This document shows, in pieces, positions 1 to 8,187 of a stretch of DNA of 64,000 nt (its first letter is position 1; the number at the start of each line of letters is the position of its first letter). The translations under genes and the position numbers were made by a program. The notes beneath the pieces are model-generated. The model did no database searches and was not told the DNA's origin. It saw nothing but the letters and a program-made list of their open reading frames with translations. This stretch comes from a virus: IMG/VR virus record IMGVR_UViG_3300033142_000925, positions 1-64,000 of that record. One strand, 5' to 3'.

Positions 1-7
1 GTAAGGA

Positions 8-30
8 TAGGAAGCTGCCGTATCTTCCTA
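8..30 (-). other. RNA hairpin after the peptidase gene
   Basis: A 7-base stem (TAGGAAG paired with CTTCCTA) and a 9-base loop lie 30 bases past the stop of the peptidase gene. No T-run follows within the window, so this may be a weak terminator or only a processing structure. Bases 1-59 hold no gene that I can support. Confidence 0.3.
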
Positions 31-59
31 CTTAAAGGTTACCATGGAACCGGTCAGGG

Positions 60-671
60 TCAAACCCCGTAAATGATCCGGTAAGGTTCAACATTGGATT
101 GAAGCTCAGTCTTGTCCATACGCCGATTGAATCCACCCTTACCATCTGCGAACCGTGCGCCCCACGAGTCGTTGAATATTAGAAGTCCGCCATCCTCACT
201 GGTGTACGCCACGACCGCAAGATAGTGACCCGGATCAGTCAAGCATATCTGGACCGCTCTACCCCGGTCTATTTCTTTAATAATGTGATCCCAGCTTGCA
301 CCCCATTCGAATCGCGCTCCGACCCCGAAAACATCCCGCACAGCAACCGGATAGTATTGAGGCACCCGATTCTCCGGGATAGTCGCCCCACCAGTTCCAA
401 GGTCCCTAACGGACTTTAGCTTGTCAGCATTACGCGGATCGTTGAAATAATCCATCAGGACCTCTTCAGGTTGGGGCAAGAACGCGCCCGGACATTTGAT
501 CACAACATTCTTTCCCATAGCTGCCAGACAATTCACCGCAGCCGTCGGTCCGCAAGATTCCAGCCAACTACCCCGATCATTCAGCGTTGCTTTGTTGTAC
601 GCTTCAGTCGGATTGTTCTCTTGAGAATAGTAGGCTTCCTTCGAATCCCATTTCCTTGTTCCACTAAACAT
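60..671 (-). CDS. C39-like cysteine peptidase, endolysin candidate
   Basis: 203 residues. The pattern is that of papain-like C39-family peptidases: the nucleophile Cys40 in SCGPTAAVN, His149 in PGHYLAVVAY and Asn167-Asp168 in FNDSWG. Such domains cut peptides. In phages they occur in lytic enzymes and in a few structural or defence-related proteins. There is no signal peptide or wall-binding domain. The ATG overlaps the previous stop as TAATG behind GGGGAGG. No other muralytic enzyme is visible in the window, so an endolysin role is possible. However, it sits behind the terminase, far from the membrane lysis genes at 25-26 kb. Fold is fairly sure, role uncertain. Confidence 0.65.
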   Translation of the reverse strand: MFSGTRKWDSKEAYYSQENNPTEAYNKATLNDRGSWLESCGPTAAVNCLAAMGKNVVIKCPGAFLPQPEEVLMDYFNDPRNADKLKSVRDLGTGGATIPENRVPQYYPVAVRDVFGVGARFEWGASWDHIIKEIDRGRAVQICLTDPGHYLAVVAYTSEDGGLLIFNDSWGARFADGKGGFNRRMDKTELQSNVEPYRIIYGV

Positions 672-1042
672 TAGCTATACCTCCCCGTATACATATGCAT
701 CGACGACCGCATCATGGTCGCCAGCCGTTCCTCTTCTAACATTATACCCCATAACTGTTCCCACGGCGGAGACTCTACCCAATGCAATCGCCACGCGGCC
801 ATAGGCCCCCCGATCTTATTGTCGTCAGTCGTCCACTTGTGGATATCCTCATCGTGTTCAGCCTGACTCTTGATCGCCAGTATCAGATTGACCATGGCTT
901 CCTTTCTGGTCTGTCTCTGAGGGGGTGAAAACTCGACGTTGTATTCCTCGTTCAACCGAGTGACACACATGCGGCATATAGGAGAGTCGCCGGAGAATTG
1001 GTGATCTTCCAGTATTCCTTCGCATGTGATACATCGTCGCAT
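671..1042 (-). CDS. small zinc-finger protein
   Basis: 123 residues of unknown function. An N-terminal four-cysteine zinc site is clear: Cys4-x2-Cys7 and Cys23-x2-Cys26. The rest is a helical, tryptophan-rich domain (EDIHKW, WRLHWV, WEQLW). I place the start at 1042 because this ATG overlaps the terminase stop (TAATG) and follows a GGGGGG ribosome site. An in-frame codon at 1060 lies inside the terminase gene and lacks such a site. Position between the terminase and the peptidase suggests a DNA- or nucleotide-binding accessory protein, but nothing in the sequence proves it. Confidence 0.7.
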   Translation of the reverse strand: MRRCITCEGILEDHQFSGDSPICRMCVTRLNEEYNVEFSPPQRQTRKEAMVNLILAIKSQAEHDEDIHKWTTDDNKIGGPMAAWRLHWVESPPWEQLWGIMLEEERLATMMRSSMHMYTGRYS

Positions 1043-3054
1043 TAACCCCCCTTGATCCACTGTCCAGCGATCCGGGACTGCTTGAACCGGTGCGTCAACA
1101 GGATACGGGTAACATCCCCCACATCTTCACCCGACGCCTGTGCTGCAAGATCCGCATCCACATACTTCTGGGATTTGAACATGAAATCGATAGTATCTTT
1201 GATCTTCTGATCATCAACTACCGGCTTCGGAGGCTCCGGCCTGTTCTGCTTCTGGATATTGATCAACGTGACTTCAGGTGTGAGTCTCTGAAGGTCCGCA
1301 ATCTTTTGTCGCTCTTCTTCCGACAGATTTCCCCCGACAACACTCCGCTTGTCTTGATGACTCGTCAGTGCGTCCGCTTCCTGATCGAAAAACTCAAATA
1401 CATTGTGATCTGGCATAACCATCCCCGCTTGTCTGCAATATGCTTCCGCAAAGAAAAAGTGATCGGGTTTCGATCCTTCCTTCCATACAAATCGACTCTT
1501 CTCAGGATGATCTTCATTGGCTTCCAGTATTCGAGTCGATGCCAACAAATGGTCGTAATAAACACCCTCTTCAAGGAACTCAGCATTCAACGGGTTGATC
1601 AGGTGTTGAAGTTCCACATCCTGCCGTACGTAATCCAGAATGGCCGTACGGTTCATGCTCAGTTCTTTTTTGACGTCATTCTTAGTCAGGTTCGTCGTGC
1701 TTTCCTGAAACCGGCTTGACCAGACATTCGAAAAGTCCGCCTTGATCTCAAGCACCTTGTGAATCTCCGGCAGCGCATCAATCACAGTACAATCCGGTTT
1801 CCACTCCCGCATGATCTGTCCAAGCTGGGAGAATCCGGGGAGCGTCCACATCCCGATCAGTCGATGGGTCACACCTTCCTTACTTCGGACCCGCTCTCTC
1901 ATGACCACATGAAGATCAGCCCCGACATCCACACCCATAAATCGTTTCCGATTCCGTGCTACACGTGTAGGCGGATACGGATAGTTCCGTCGGCAGTCAT
2001 TCAGCATTGTACGTGTGATCCGGGCACCCTTGGAACTGAACGGTAGACCAAGATCAGAATTGAAGAATATCTGAGTCTTCAGATCATTGCCAATCGACTT
2101 ATTCCATTTCGAGTACAGATCCCGGAGCGTAGCCTTCGGTGACAACTGGGCAACCAGTTTACTGACCCTAAAACCCTTCCATTTTCGAAAGGGATGGGCA
2201 TGATCCCAACGTCCCGGACCTAAACGGTCAATCGGGCAGCCGCAATCATGAATTAGCCTAATCTCATCCTCACAGATCGGATTAGGGTCCGCATCGGTAT
2301 CACGCGGCTTGAACACATTAGATGAGGTCTCTCGAACCACGTGCTTGAAAAAGTCAGGTGTGAACCACGTATTACACCGTGGGCAAAGCAATTTCCACTC
2401 GCCCATGGAACTTTCACCGTATCGTTCATCTATTCCAAACCCTTCCACAGTCGGGTTGCTGATCTCTCGTTCAAACTGATAAGGACTTGCCGTGAGCCTG
2501 TCCGGGAGCATCAACAGATTGCCCAGATTGCACCGGTCTTTCTCATCGATGAACGCGCTATCAATAGGTATCTCAATAAACTCATCCTGTACGTTCGAAC
2601 CAACATACGCCAGCGTGCCCTCTCCAAAGTGCATAAGTGATGTCCTATGGACCTTCGTATCCGCCAGCGCAACCATGTGCCGATAATGATCGACACGGCG
2701 ATGCAGCTTGTAGATTCGGTTGTTTACAAACCGGTTTCGCAGTTCATACTTGGGAAGCACATACATAACCGACATACCGCGCTCTGCCGCTTCAAGATGT
2801 GACTGAATGATGAATAGCTCAGATAACCCACACTGAACCGACTTCTCGACGCACATATACGGAATGTCATCAATGAACCTGTACAGGTCCCATAAATAGT
2901 TGGCCCCGTTGTTCAGGGCGAAGTCCATGAACTCCCCTCGAATGTTCCGATGATATTTAAGCGCCCAGTACAAAGGTCGAATGTCCTTAAATATCTCATA
3001 CCGTAGGGTTTCTTCCATATCAGTACTTTCATTCAAAACATCAGCTTTCGTCAT
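1042..3054 (-). CDS. terL: terminase large subunit, lambda GpA type
   Basis: About 670 residues. This is the motor and nuclease that packages phage DNA into proheads. The P-loop near residue 75 reads EKSVQCGLSE, the K-S-x3-G-x-S form known from the lambda gpA branch rather than classical GKT. Walker B follows as FIDEKD near residue 170. A zinc-ribbon insertion has Cys-x2-Cys near 225 and Cys-x-Cys near 272. The RNase H-like nuclease begins with MGVDVGADLHV near 375. I prefer the ATG at 3054, 9 bases after AAGG, over the TTG at 3063. It overlaps the small subunit gene by 14 bases, so the two are translationally linked. Confidence 0.88.
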   Translation of the reverse strand: MTKADVLNESTDMEETLRYEIFKDIRPLYWALKYHRNIRGEFMDFALNNGANYLWDLYRFIDDIPYMCVEKSVQCGLSELFIIQSHLEAAERGMSVMYVLPKYELRNRFVNNRIYKLHRRVDHYRHMVALADTKVHRTSLMHFGEGTLAYVGSNVQDEFIEIPIDSAFIDEKDRCNLGNLLMLPDRLTASPYQFEREISNPTVEGFGIDERYGESSMGEWKLLCPRCNTWFTPDFFKHVVRETSSNVFKPRDTDADPNPICEDEIRLIHDCGCPIDRLGPGRWDHAHPFRKWKGFRVSKLVAQLSPKATLRDLYSKWNKSIGNDLKTQIFFNSDLGLPFSSKGARITRTMLNDCRRNYPYPPTRVARNRKRFMGVDVGADLHVVMRERVRSKEGVTHRLIGMWTLPGFSQLGQIMREWKPDCTVIDALPEIHKVLEIKADFSNVWSSRFQESTTNLTKNDVKKELSMNRTAILDYVRQDVELQHLINPLNAEFLEEGVYYDHLLASTRILEANEDHPEKSRFVWKEGSKPDHFFFAEAYCRQAGMVMPDHNVFEFFDQEADALTSHQDKRSVVGGNLSEEERQKIADLQRLTPEVTLINIQKQNRPEPPKPVVDDQKIKDTIDFMFKSQKYVDADLAAQASGEDVGDVTRILLTHRFKQSRIAGQWIKGG

Positions 3055-3751
3055 TAGATTCAACCTTTACAAACTCAGCATCCATAGCCGCTTTCCTCGC
3101 ATCCAACATTGTCAACCTATCCAACCGCTTCTGTAACTCCTGCAATTGCTTCGGAGAAGGTGACCGATCCTGACCCTGTGCATAGGGACTCTGGCCATTT
3201 GAAGGCTCACCGCTGCCCACATAAATCGACTGATTGAACACACCTTTCTCCCGACCACCCAGTGCTTCAGGAGAATGTAGAATGTTGTAGCTGAACTCAA
3301 GTATCCGGGCGACCGCTCCGGCATTGTCACCAGTGATCTTGATACTCATAAACTCATGGAGTCGCTTCCAGACCATATTCTCAAGCGCCGACCGTCGAGC
3401 CATAGTATAGAACCGCTTTTCCAGACGCGCCAGTGCAACGTATGACTTCACGCCCGGATGTCTGAGCCATTTTTGGATCGTTATCACAGTCACATCGTAG
3501 GCTTTAGCCCACGCCGTGGCCTTCTTGTATTCAGTCGCATATCTATACGCAAAATCCCTCATCCGCTCAGGAATGAAGGGAAGATCATCCACATTAGGTA
3601 AATTATCCACATCTACAAACTGTGAGAAGGTAGATTCAAGCGGAGCGCGAGCTATCGCGGTCGGGTTGTTATCGTCTATCACAATCTCACGGACCTTGCT
3701 GACATGCAGACCGACTCTCGCATGGAGAGCCTTAATCTCAGAACTTGCCAT
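3041..3751 (-). CDS. terminase small subunit (candidate)
   Basis: 236 residues, directly upstream of and overlapping the large terminase gene. A helix-turn-helix is visible around residues 78-100 (KATAWAKAYDVTVITIQKWLRHPGVKSY), followed by a long helical region (LEKRFYTMARRSALENMVWKRL) that could form the oligomer ring, and a Ser/Pro/Gln-rich linker with a basic helical tail. This layout of DNA-binding domain plus oligomerisation helices is that of TerS proteins, which recognise the packaging site. Identification rests on layout and position, not on a specific motif. Start: ATG at 3751, overlapping the stop of the previous gene. Confidence 0.7.
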   Translation of the reverse strand: MASSEIKALHARVGLHVSKVREIVIDDNNPTAIARAPLESTFSQFVDVDNLPNVDDLPFIPERMRDFAYRYATEYKKATAWAKAYDVTVITIQKWLRHPGVKSYVALARLEKRFYTMARRSALENMVWKRLHEFMSIKITGDNAGAVARILEFSYNILHSPEALGGREKGVFNQSIYVGSGEPSNGQSPYAQGQDRSPSPKQLQELQKRLDRLTMLDARKAAMDAEFVKVESNDES

Positions 3752-4151
3752 AGGGCATTATCCTCATAGCCATCAATACCGTAGCAGCTTGCTCCGCATC
3801 GAGGTAAACAAACTGACGACGGCCATCAATCGTCACTTCCACCATCGTTTTTGTTACCACGTTTCCGTTCGAGTCCACCAACAGGTTTGGGGTGTTCATC
3901 GTTCCCTCCCCCTTGATCGTCGGCACTCCCCCCGTCTCTATCACCAATTCCCCCGTCAGTGAGTAGGTCTTCGTCACCTTCTTGGGCGGTGGCTTCTTCG
4001 CGGCTGTCGTCTTCTTCGATTGCGAGGATGAGTTCGTCGACACTTTCGGTTCTGGTTTCTTCGCCCCGGTAGGCTTTGCTGCGGTCGCCTTCTTTCGAGA
4101 CTGAGTAGTCGCGGAGGCTGGCTTCTTGGACTTCGTTGTTTTTTCCTTCAT
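3738..4151 (-). CDS. basic Lys/Ala/Thr/Pro-rich N-terminus protein
   Basis: 137 residues. The first 60 are almost entirely K, A, T, P and S with repeats of the KKPxPKK kind, like histone H1 tails. They are likely disordered and could bind DNA. Residues 62-137 form a compact beta-rich domain (TYSLTGELVIETGG, VTKTMVEVTIDGRRQFVYL). The start at 4151 has GGAGG 7 bases upstream. The 5' two thirds overlap the preceding gene in another frame. Position just before the terminase genes suggests a packaging or DNA-associated role, which is inference only. Confidence 0.65.
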   Translation of the reverse strand: MKEKTTKSKKPASATTQSRKKATAAKPTGAKKPEPKVSTNSSSQSKKTTAAKKPPPKKVTKTYSLTGELVIETGGVPTIKGEGTMNTPNLLVDSNGNVVTKTMVEVTIDGRRQFVYLDAEQAATVLMAMRIMPYGKF

Positions 4152-4395
4152 TGTTCATCCTCCATAGAATCCATCGCTTCAACCGGTAGGCTCGGAGGCT
4201 CACACCCTCTCGCCATCCACAGTCGTTTTTTAGATTTCTTTTTTCGGCAGGCACTCTCCCGCGCACATCGATCCGGCTGCGCAGTGGACCATCCACAAAC
4301 TCAGCCGTAGCAACACACTGCGGAGGTGTTCCGGGCAGCAACAGCAGGTAAGCACAGCCGGAACAATACACTTTCGATCTCTTCATTCGTCTCAT
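3826..4395 (-). CDS. Cys-containing protein with long acidic overlap
   Basis: 189 residues as an uninterrupted frame. The first 80 fill an otherwise empty 244-base stretch and look like a real domain with cysteines at CSGC, QCVA and DCGW and aromatic/basic residues, a pattern seen in small phage zinc proteins. From about residue 82 the frame runs inside the next gene and becomes extremely acidic (EEDDSREEATAQEGDED). The start overlaps the prior stop (ATGA) behind GGGGG. Whether the acidic part is functional or only read-through to the next available stop is unclear. Confidence 0.5.
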   Translation of the reverse strand: MRRMKRSKVYCSGCAYLLLLPGTPPQCVATAEFVDGPLRSRIDVRGRVPAEKRNLKNDCGWREGVSLRAYRLKRWILWRMNNEGKNNEVQEASLRDYSVSKEGDRSKAYRGEETRTESVDELILAIEEDDSREEATAQEGDEDLLTDGGIGDRDGGSADDQGGGNDEHPKPVGGLERKRGNKNDGGSDD

Positions 4396-4970
4396 AACAT
4401 CCCCCTATCCAGTATAGCATGGGCGCTCTCACGGTAGTCAGAACCGGACTCGCCTTCCAGAAACTCAGAAACTATGCCGACGTTGTAATGGAACGCGCGC
4501 ATCTGCTCACGATTCAAATCGTCGGAATACTCCCCCTGCAATGGAAGCCGTGCAAGTACACCCATCGACCGGGAAAACAAAGCGCCATACATCGCATACC
4601 GGTATGCAGTCTCACAAACTGCTGTCGTCAACCGGCTGTTCAAAAACGCTGGCATGGTCGTGGGATAAACTCCCAGTTCTGCCGGGTTCAATAAGCCATA
4701 CAACCAATTCTCTCTACTCGATGATATCTCACCAGTTTCCATCAACATATGGATCAAAGTCAGACGGCCCATGTACTCCTGAGACTCACCTATCAGGATC
4801 GGTTGATCCGAATCCTTCAACGCTTCCTCAGTATATTCAGCGTACGTATAGACTACCCGCACCGGCCCATTTGAATGTAATTCAACCGGTGTAGGATAAG
4901 CCATCGACCCGATCTTGCTCAGATTAAGACGCTTCCTCGGAGGGAGTTTCTTCAGGTATATCACTCTCAT
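4392..4970 (-). CDS. conserved-looking hypothetical protein
   Basis: Not recognised. The convincing part starts at MAYPTPVELHSNGP (ATG at 4904, 170 residues) and is a mixed alpha/beta protein. Two starts are possible. The ATG at 4904 falls just after the stop of the preceding gene but has almost no ribosome site. The ATG at 4970 has a very purine-rich GGAGG-type site but overlaps the preceding gene by 47 bases and adds a basic tail. I list the longer form. No transmembrane segment, signal peptide or known motif. Confidence 0.6.
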   Translation of the reverse strand: MRVIYLKKLPPRKRLNLSKIGSMAYPTPVELHSNGPVRVVYTYAEYTEEALKDSDQPILIGESQEYMGRLTLIHMLMETGEISSSRENWLYGLLNPAELGVYPTTMPAFLNSRLTTAVCETAYRYAMYGALFSRSMGVLARLPLQGEYSDDLNREQMRAFHYNVGIVSEFLEGESGSDYRESAHAILDRGML

Positions 4971-5511
4971 CTCCCTCCCCCTCCTTCGGTTTGTCATCTT
5001 TTTTTGTTCTGGTAGAATTACCCGTACCTTTGCCCTTGCCTTTCGGCTTAGCAGGGGCTTTCGGCTTGACCTCTTCATGGAACACGAGAGTGGCCAGAGT
5101 GGTCATTTTCTCGAACTCTATAGCTCGGAAAGTGAAGACTGTGAAAGAAATAGGTTCTCCCACCACAACACTGGCGCTCATGAGGCCCATCACGTCCTTA
5201 GCGTCCTCAGATAGCTCCACGTGGGCTACAACGTCGTCAGGGAGCTTTTTGTCCAGTACAACGTTGGTATATATCCTATACGCGTTGTTTTGACGCATCA
5301 ACCACAGTTCACCCATGATATCAAACCGTCTCCCGGTCATAACCTGATTCCGATCTCCATCGAAGTACATCCGTACACTCGATCCTCTGTCGGGAGTCTT
5401 CAGAGTAGATGATCTCAAAATGATTCCGTTACCATTGTACTCTACTTTCCCAAACGCACCTGAGCCCACGGCTTCCAGATGTTTCTCAAACTTCTCTGCT
5501 TTTGCGATCAT
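4924..5511 (-). CDS. hypothetical protein with charged C-terminal tail
   Basis: 195 residues. Residues 1-150 look like a beta-rich globular domain (SSVRMYFDGDRNQVMTGRRFD, RIYTNVVLDKKLPDDVVAHVEL). After that comes a disordered Lys/Pro/Gly stretch and a Glu/Ser/Asp-rich end, a basic-then-acidic arrangement. The start at 5511 has AGGAGG 6 bases upstream and overlaps the polymerase 3' end by 26 bases. It lies in the DNA metabolism block, so a nucleic-acid-binding accessory role is a reasonable guess. No family recognised. Confidence 0.6.
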   Translation of the reverse strand: MIAKAEKFEKHLEAVGSGAFGKVEYNGNGIILRSSTLKTPDRGSSVRMYFDGDRNQVMTGRRFDIMGELWLMRQNNAYRIYTNVVLDKKLPDDVVAHVELSEDAKDVMGLMSASVVVGEPISFTVFTFRAIEFEKMTTLATLVFHEEVKPKAPAKPKGKGKGTGNSTRTKKDDKPKEGEGDESDIPEETPSEEAS

Positions 5512-7936
5512 GTCGCCTCCTATTTTTCATCTTGACTGGCATAGCCTTAACAGGGGTTTCAAATGCTTCATGGAACGCGTCAACAACGCGTCTCTTCTCT
5601 GCTGGTACCGTATCAACCAGTCCACAATCATGGACCGTATGTACGATCTTGCTCTCAAACTTACCTTTCTTCAAGAGTCGTGCCAGCCTGATCAATCCAA
5701 TGTAAGTATAGTCTGCTGCGCTCGATTGAATAGGGGCATTCATCGCCTGACGTTCGGCTCTGCCCTGATCAAACCAGCTATCCGACAATCCCATCGGCAA
5801 CCGTCGTTTCCTATTGAACACGGATACCACATAGCCGTGCTTCCTGACGAACCGCTTCTGACTCTCCATCCACTTATAGATGTTCGGCAGCCGCTCAAAA
5901 TACAGGTTCATAAACGCCTGCGCCTCTTCTACCGTCACACCCAGTCCATGGGCCAGCCCAACAGCAGTGATTCCGTATACCAGACCGAAATTGATGGTCT
6001 TAGCCTTCCGCCGTTCCAACTTCGTCGGCTTGTAGCTGTCCGGTAGACCATAGATTGTCCGATAGGTCTGAGCATGAGGGTCAAGGCCCCGCGCAAACGC
6101 ATCAAGGAACGCCGTTTCCCCAGATACCGCCGCGATAGCTGCAAGCTCGGCACTCTTCAAGTCGGCTTCAATCAGATAATTCCCCGGCGTCGCTGTATAG
6201 ATTGACCTGATCAACTTGTCATGCGGTACATTCTGAAGACTCGGGCTCGAACAACTCGCTCTCCCGGTCACGGCCCCAGTCAGATTGTAATGGGCGTGTA
6301 TCCTACCGTCACTTTCCCATCGGAACTCAAGTGCCTGCCCGATATGAGTGTTGACCATTGTTTTCACATAGCTCAGGTCCGAAAGGTATTGAGCTATGTC
6401 AGATTTCGGCTGTGTAGCGATGAACTCGATACTCTCTTTGTCCGTGCTGTGACCTGTCTTCGTTTTCTTCAGCGGAGCGAATCCCATACGCTTGTACAAC
6501 ACCTGTTGAAGCTGTTGTGAACTTGCTATATTGAACTCTTGACCCGCGCACGTATAGATTGACTGCTCCAACCACTCAAGCGATGCTTCACAATGAGCCT
6601 TAACTACGTGGGCTCTTTCTTCGTCCACATAGATGCCCGCGTATTCGGCGTCACTCATCACCCGACGTACCGGCATACTCACTTTATTAAAAAGCGGCAG
6701 CAAATGATCCGCTTTCATCAGTTCTACAGTCTTTTCATATAGAATCCAAGTCGATACAGAATCCAGAGCGCCGTAATCAGACAGCATCTTATAGGGAATC
6801 TTCGCGTAGTCGGCCTTGATCTTGTTTTCGTATTTGTATTTTTCCAGTGGGATGTCGTACCCACCGAAATCAGTGTGTATCCAAGTCAGGTCTTTCAATC
6901 GTTTTGTGAAGTTCTCATCGACCAAGTGGGCCGATATCATCGTGTCAAAGTACTTGTCATAGATCGGGATACCGTTGAACCGCATCACCCGGACCTCATA
7001 AGCACCGTTATGCATGAGCTTTGTCAGCTTCGTATTCCCCAGCATCCCGCGCATCGTCCAATTGAGCCCTTTATTCTTCTCGACCAGAGACCATGGGATA
7101 TAATAGCCGTGAGTACCAGAATTGGCAAACGAACAGCCAATAATATGGGGCTTGGCAGGTTCCTCGTCATTCACACCCGTCTCGATATCGTATGCGAATA
7201 TTTCAGAGGCTACCATCTTCTTGATGACTCTACCCGCCTGTTCTGCGGTTTTCACAACCGTCGTCACGATGTCCGACGCCACATACCGATCTTCCTTACT
7301 CAGTTCCCACGCCCGCATCAGGTCCTTGATCACAAGTTCGGTGCTGAACACTGACTGCTTTCGCTCATTCCGCATACAGTACGATGGGTGAAAGGTAGGG
7401 ATGAACCAGCAGTCGAACTCCCTGAGCCATATCTGCTTACCCTGCCATGTCGTAATCCCGCCGACTACGGTCTCTGACTTCCGGGCGGTCCCCTCTTCCT
7501 GCGCACCCTTATAATAACGCTCAAGCATCGCAGCCAGAGGGACATTCCCCATACCTACGATGACTTTCGGTTTCACTCGCTTGATCTCGGCTTCCAGATA
7601 TCTTCGACACTTCCTGATTTCCAATGAAGACGGGTTCCGGTTCTTCGGAGGGTGACATCGGGTGGTGTTAGTAAATCGAACTTGGCTCTCTGGTATACTG
7701 GCAGGCACAAGCAAGTCATCCCTCAGATATTCCCCGGACTGACCCACAAATGGAAGATTCAATTCATCCTCAGTAGCTCCGGGAGCCTCCCCGATTATCA
7801 TCAGGGCGGCATTGTCAGGGCCGTCGCCCTCCATACACACATTCATAGAGTTGGCGCATAACTTAGGACACAGATCGCAATCTGGCCAGTACTCTACGCC
7901 AGATGGGATATCTGTTCTTTCAAGCTGTTTAGCCAT
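5486..7936 (-). CDS. uracil-DNA glycosylase / family A DNA polymerase fusion
   Basis: 816 residues, two enzymes in one chain. Residues 1-215 are a family 4 (iron-sulfur) uracil-DNA glycosylase: cluster ligands Cys20, Cys23, Cys94 and Cys110, active-site motif GEAPGATEDE (49-58) with PFVG, and HPSY at 183. Residues 220-430 are a DEDDy 3'-5' exonuclease (YDIET at 249, NGAYE, YGALD). The rest is polymerase A: motif A DLKSAELA, motif B RRKAKTINFGLVYG, motif C VHDC in place of the usual VHDE. It probably replicates the phage genome and removes or senses uracil. Fusions of this kind are known in some large phages. Overlaps the upstream gene by 43 bases. Confidence 0.92.
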   Translation of the reverse strand: MAKQLERTDIPSGVEYWPDCDLCPKLCANSMNVCMEGDGPDNAALMIIGEAPGATEDELNLPFVGQSGEYLRDDLLVPASIPESQVRFTNTTRCHPPKNRNPSSLEIRKCRRYLEAEIKRVKPKVIVGMGNVPLAAMLERYYKGAQEEGTARKSETVVGGITTWQGKQIWLREFDCWFIPTFHPSYCMRNERKQSVFSTELVIKDLMRAWELSKEDRYVASDIVTTVVKTAEQAGRVIKKMVASEIFAYDIETGVNDEEPAKPHIIGCSFANSGTHGYYIPWSLVEKNKGLNWTMRGMLGNTKLTKLMHNGAYEVRVMRFNGIPIYDKYFDTMISAHLVDENFTKRLKDLTWIHTDFGGYDIPLEKYKYENKIKADYAKIPYKMLSDYGALDSVSTWILYEKTVELMKADHLLPLFNKVSMPVRRVMSDAEYAGIYVDEERAHVVKAHCEASLEWLEQSIYTCAGQEFNIASSQQLQQVLYKRMGFAPLKKTKTGHSTDKESIEFIATQPKSDIAQYLSDLSYVKTMVNTHIGQALEFRWESDGRIHAHYNLTGAVTGRASCSSPSLQNVPHDKLIRSIYTATPGNYLIEADLKSAELAAIAAVSGETAFLDAFARGLDPHAQTYRTIYGLPDSYKPTKLERRKAKTINFGLVYGITAVGLAHGLGVTVEEAQAFMNLYFERLPNIYKWMESQKRFVRKHGYVVSVFNRKRRLPMGLSDSWFDQGRAERQAMNAPIQSSAADYTYIGLIRLARLLKKGKFESKIVHTVHDCGLVDTVPAEKRRVVDAFHEAFETPVKAMPVKMKNRRRHDRKSREV

Positions 7937-8187
7937 ACTTCACCGAACCTCTTTGTTCCAACCTGTGCCATGACTGTCATCATAAGAAGTGACAGATCCT
8001 GATTTGCTTTCCAATTCAGATTTACCAACGGCTGCCCACGAGGAGTAGTCCCGGCGAAAGTCGCCGACAACATATTCCCGGCACTCATCAAGATGTTGGT
8101 CACCGCCTGCTGAACATCATTATCCGCAGCCATGTACACATCAATAATATCATCTCCGGGGATCACATCAATCTTTGGACTATCCAT
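7894..8187 (-). CDS. small hypothetical protein before the polymerase
   Basis: 97 residues, mainly helical (DVQQAVTNILMSAGNML, LSLLMMTVMAQVGTKRF), no cysteine cluster or membrane segment. The ATG at 8187 follows AGGAGG with good spacing. It overlaps the exonuclease gene upstream by 8 bases and the polymerase start downstream by 43 bases. This tight linkage suggests a small replication accessory factor. Not recognised. Confidence 0.6.
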   Translation of the reverse strand: MDSPKIDVIPGDDIIDVYMAADNDVQQAVTNILMSAGNMLSATFAGTTPRGQPLVNLNWKANQDLSLLMMTVMAQVGTKRFGEVWLNSLKEQISHLA

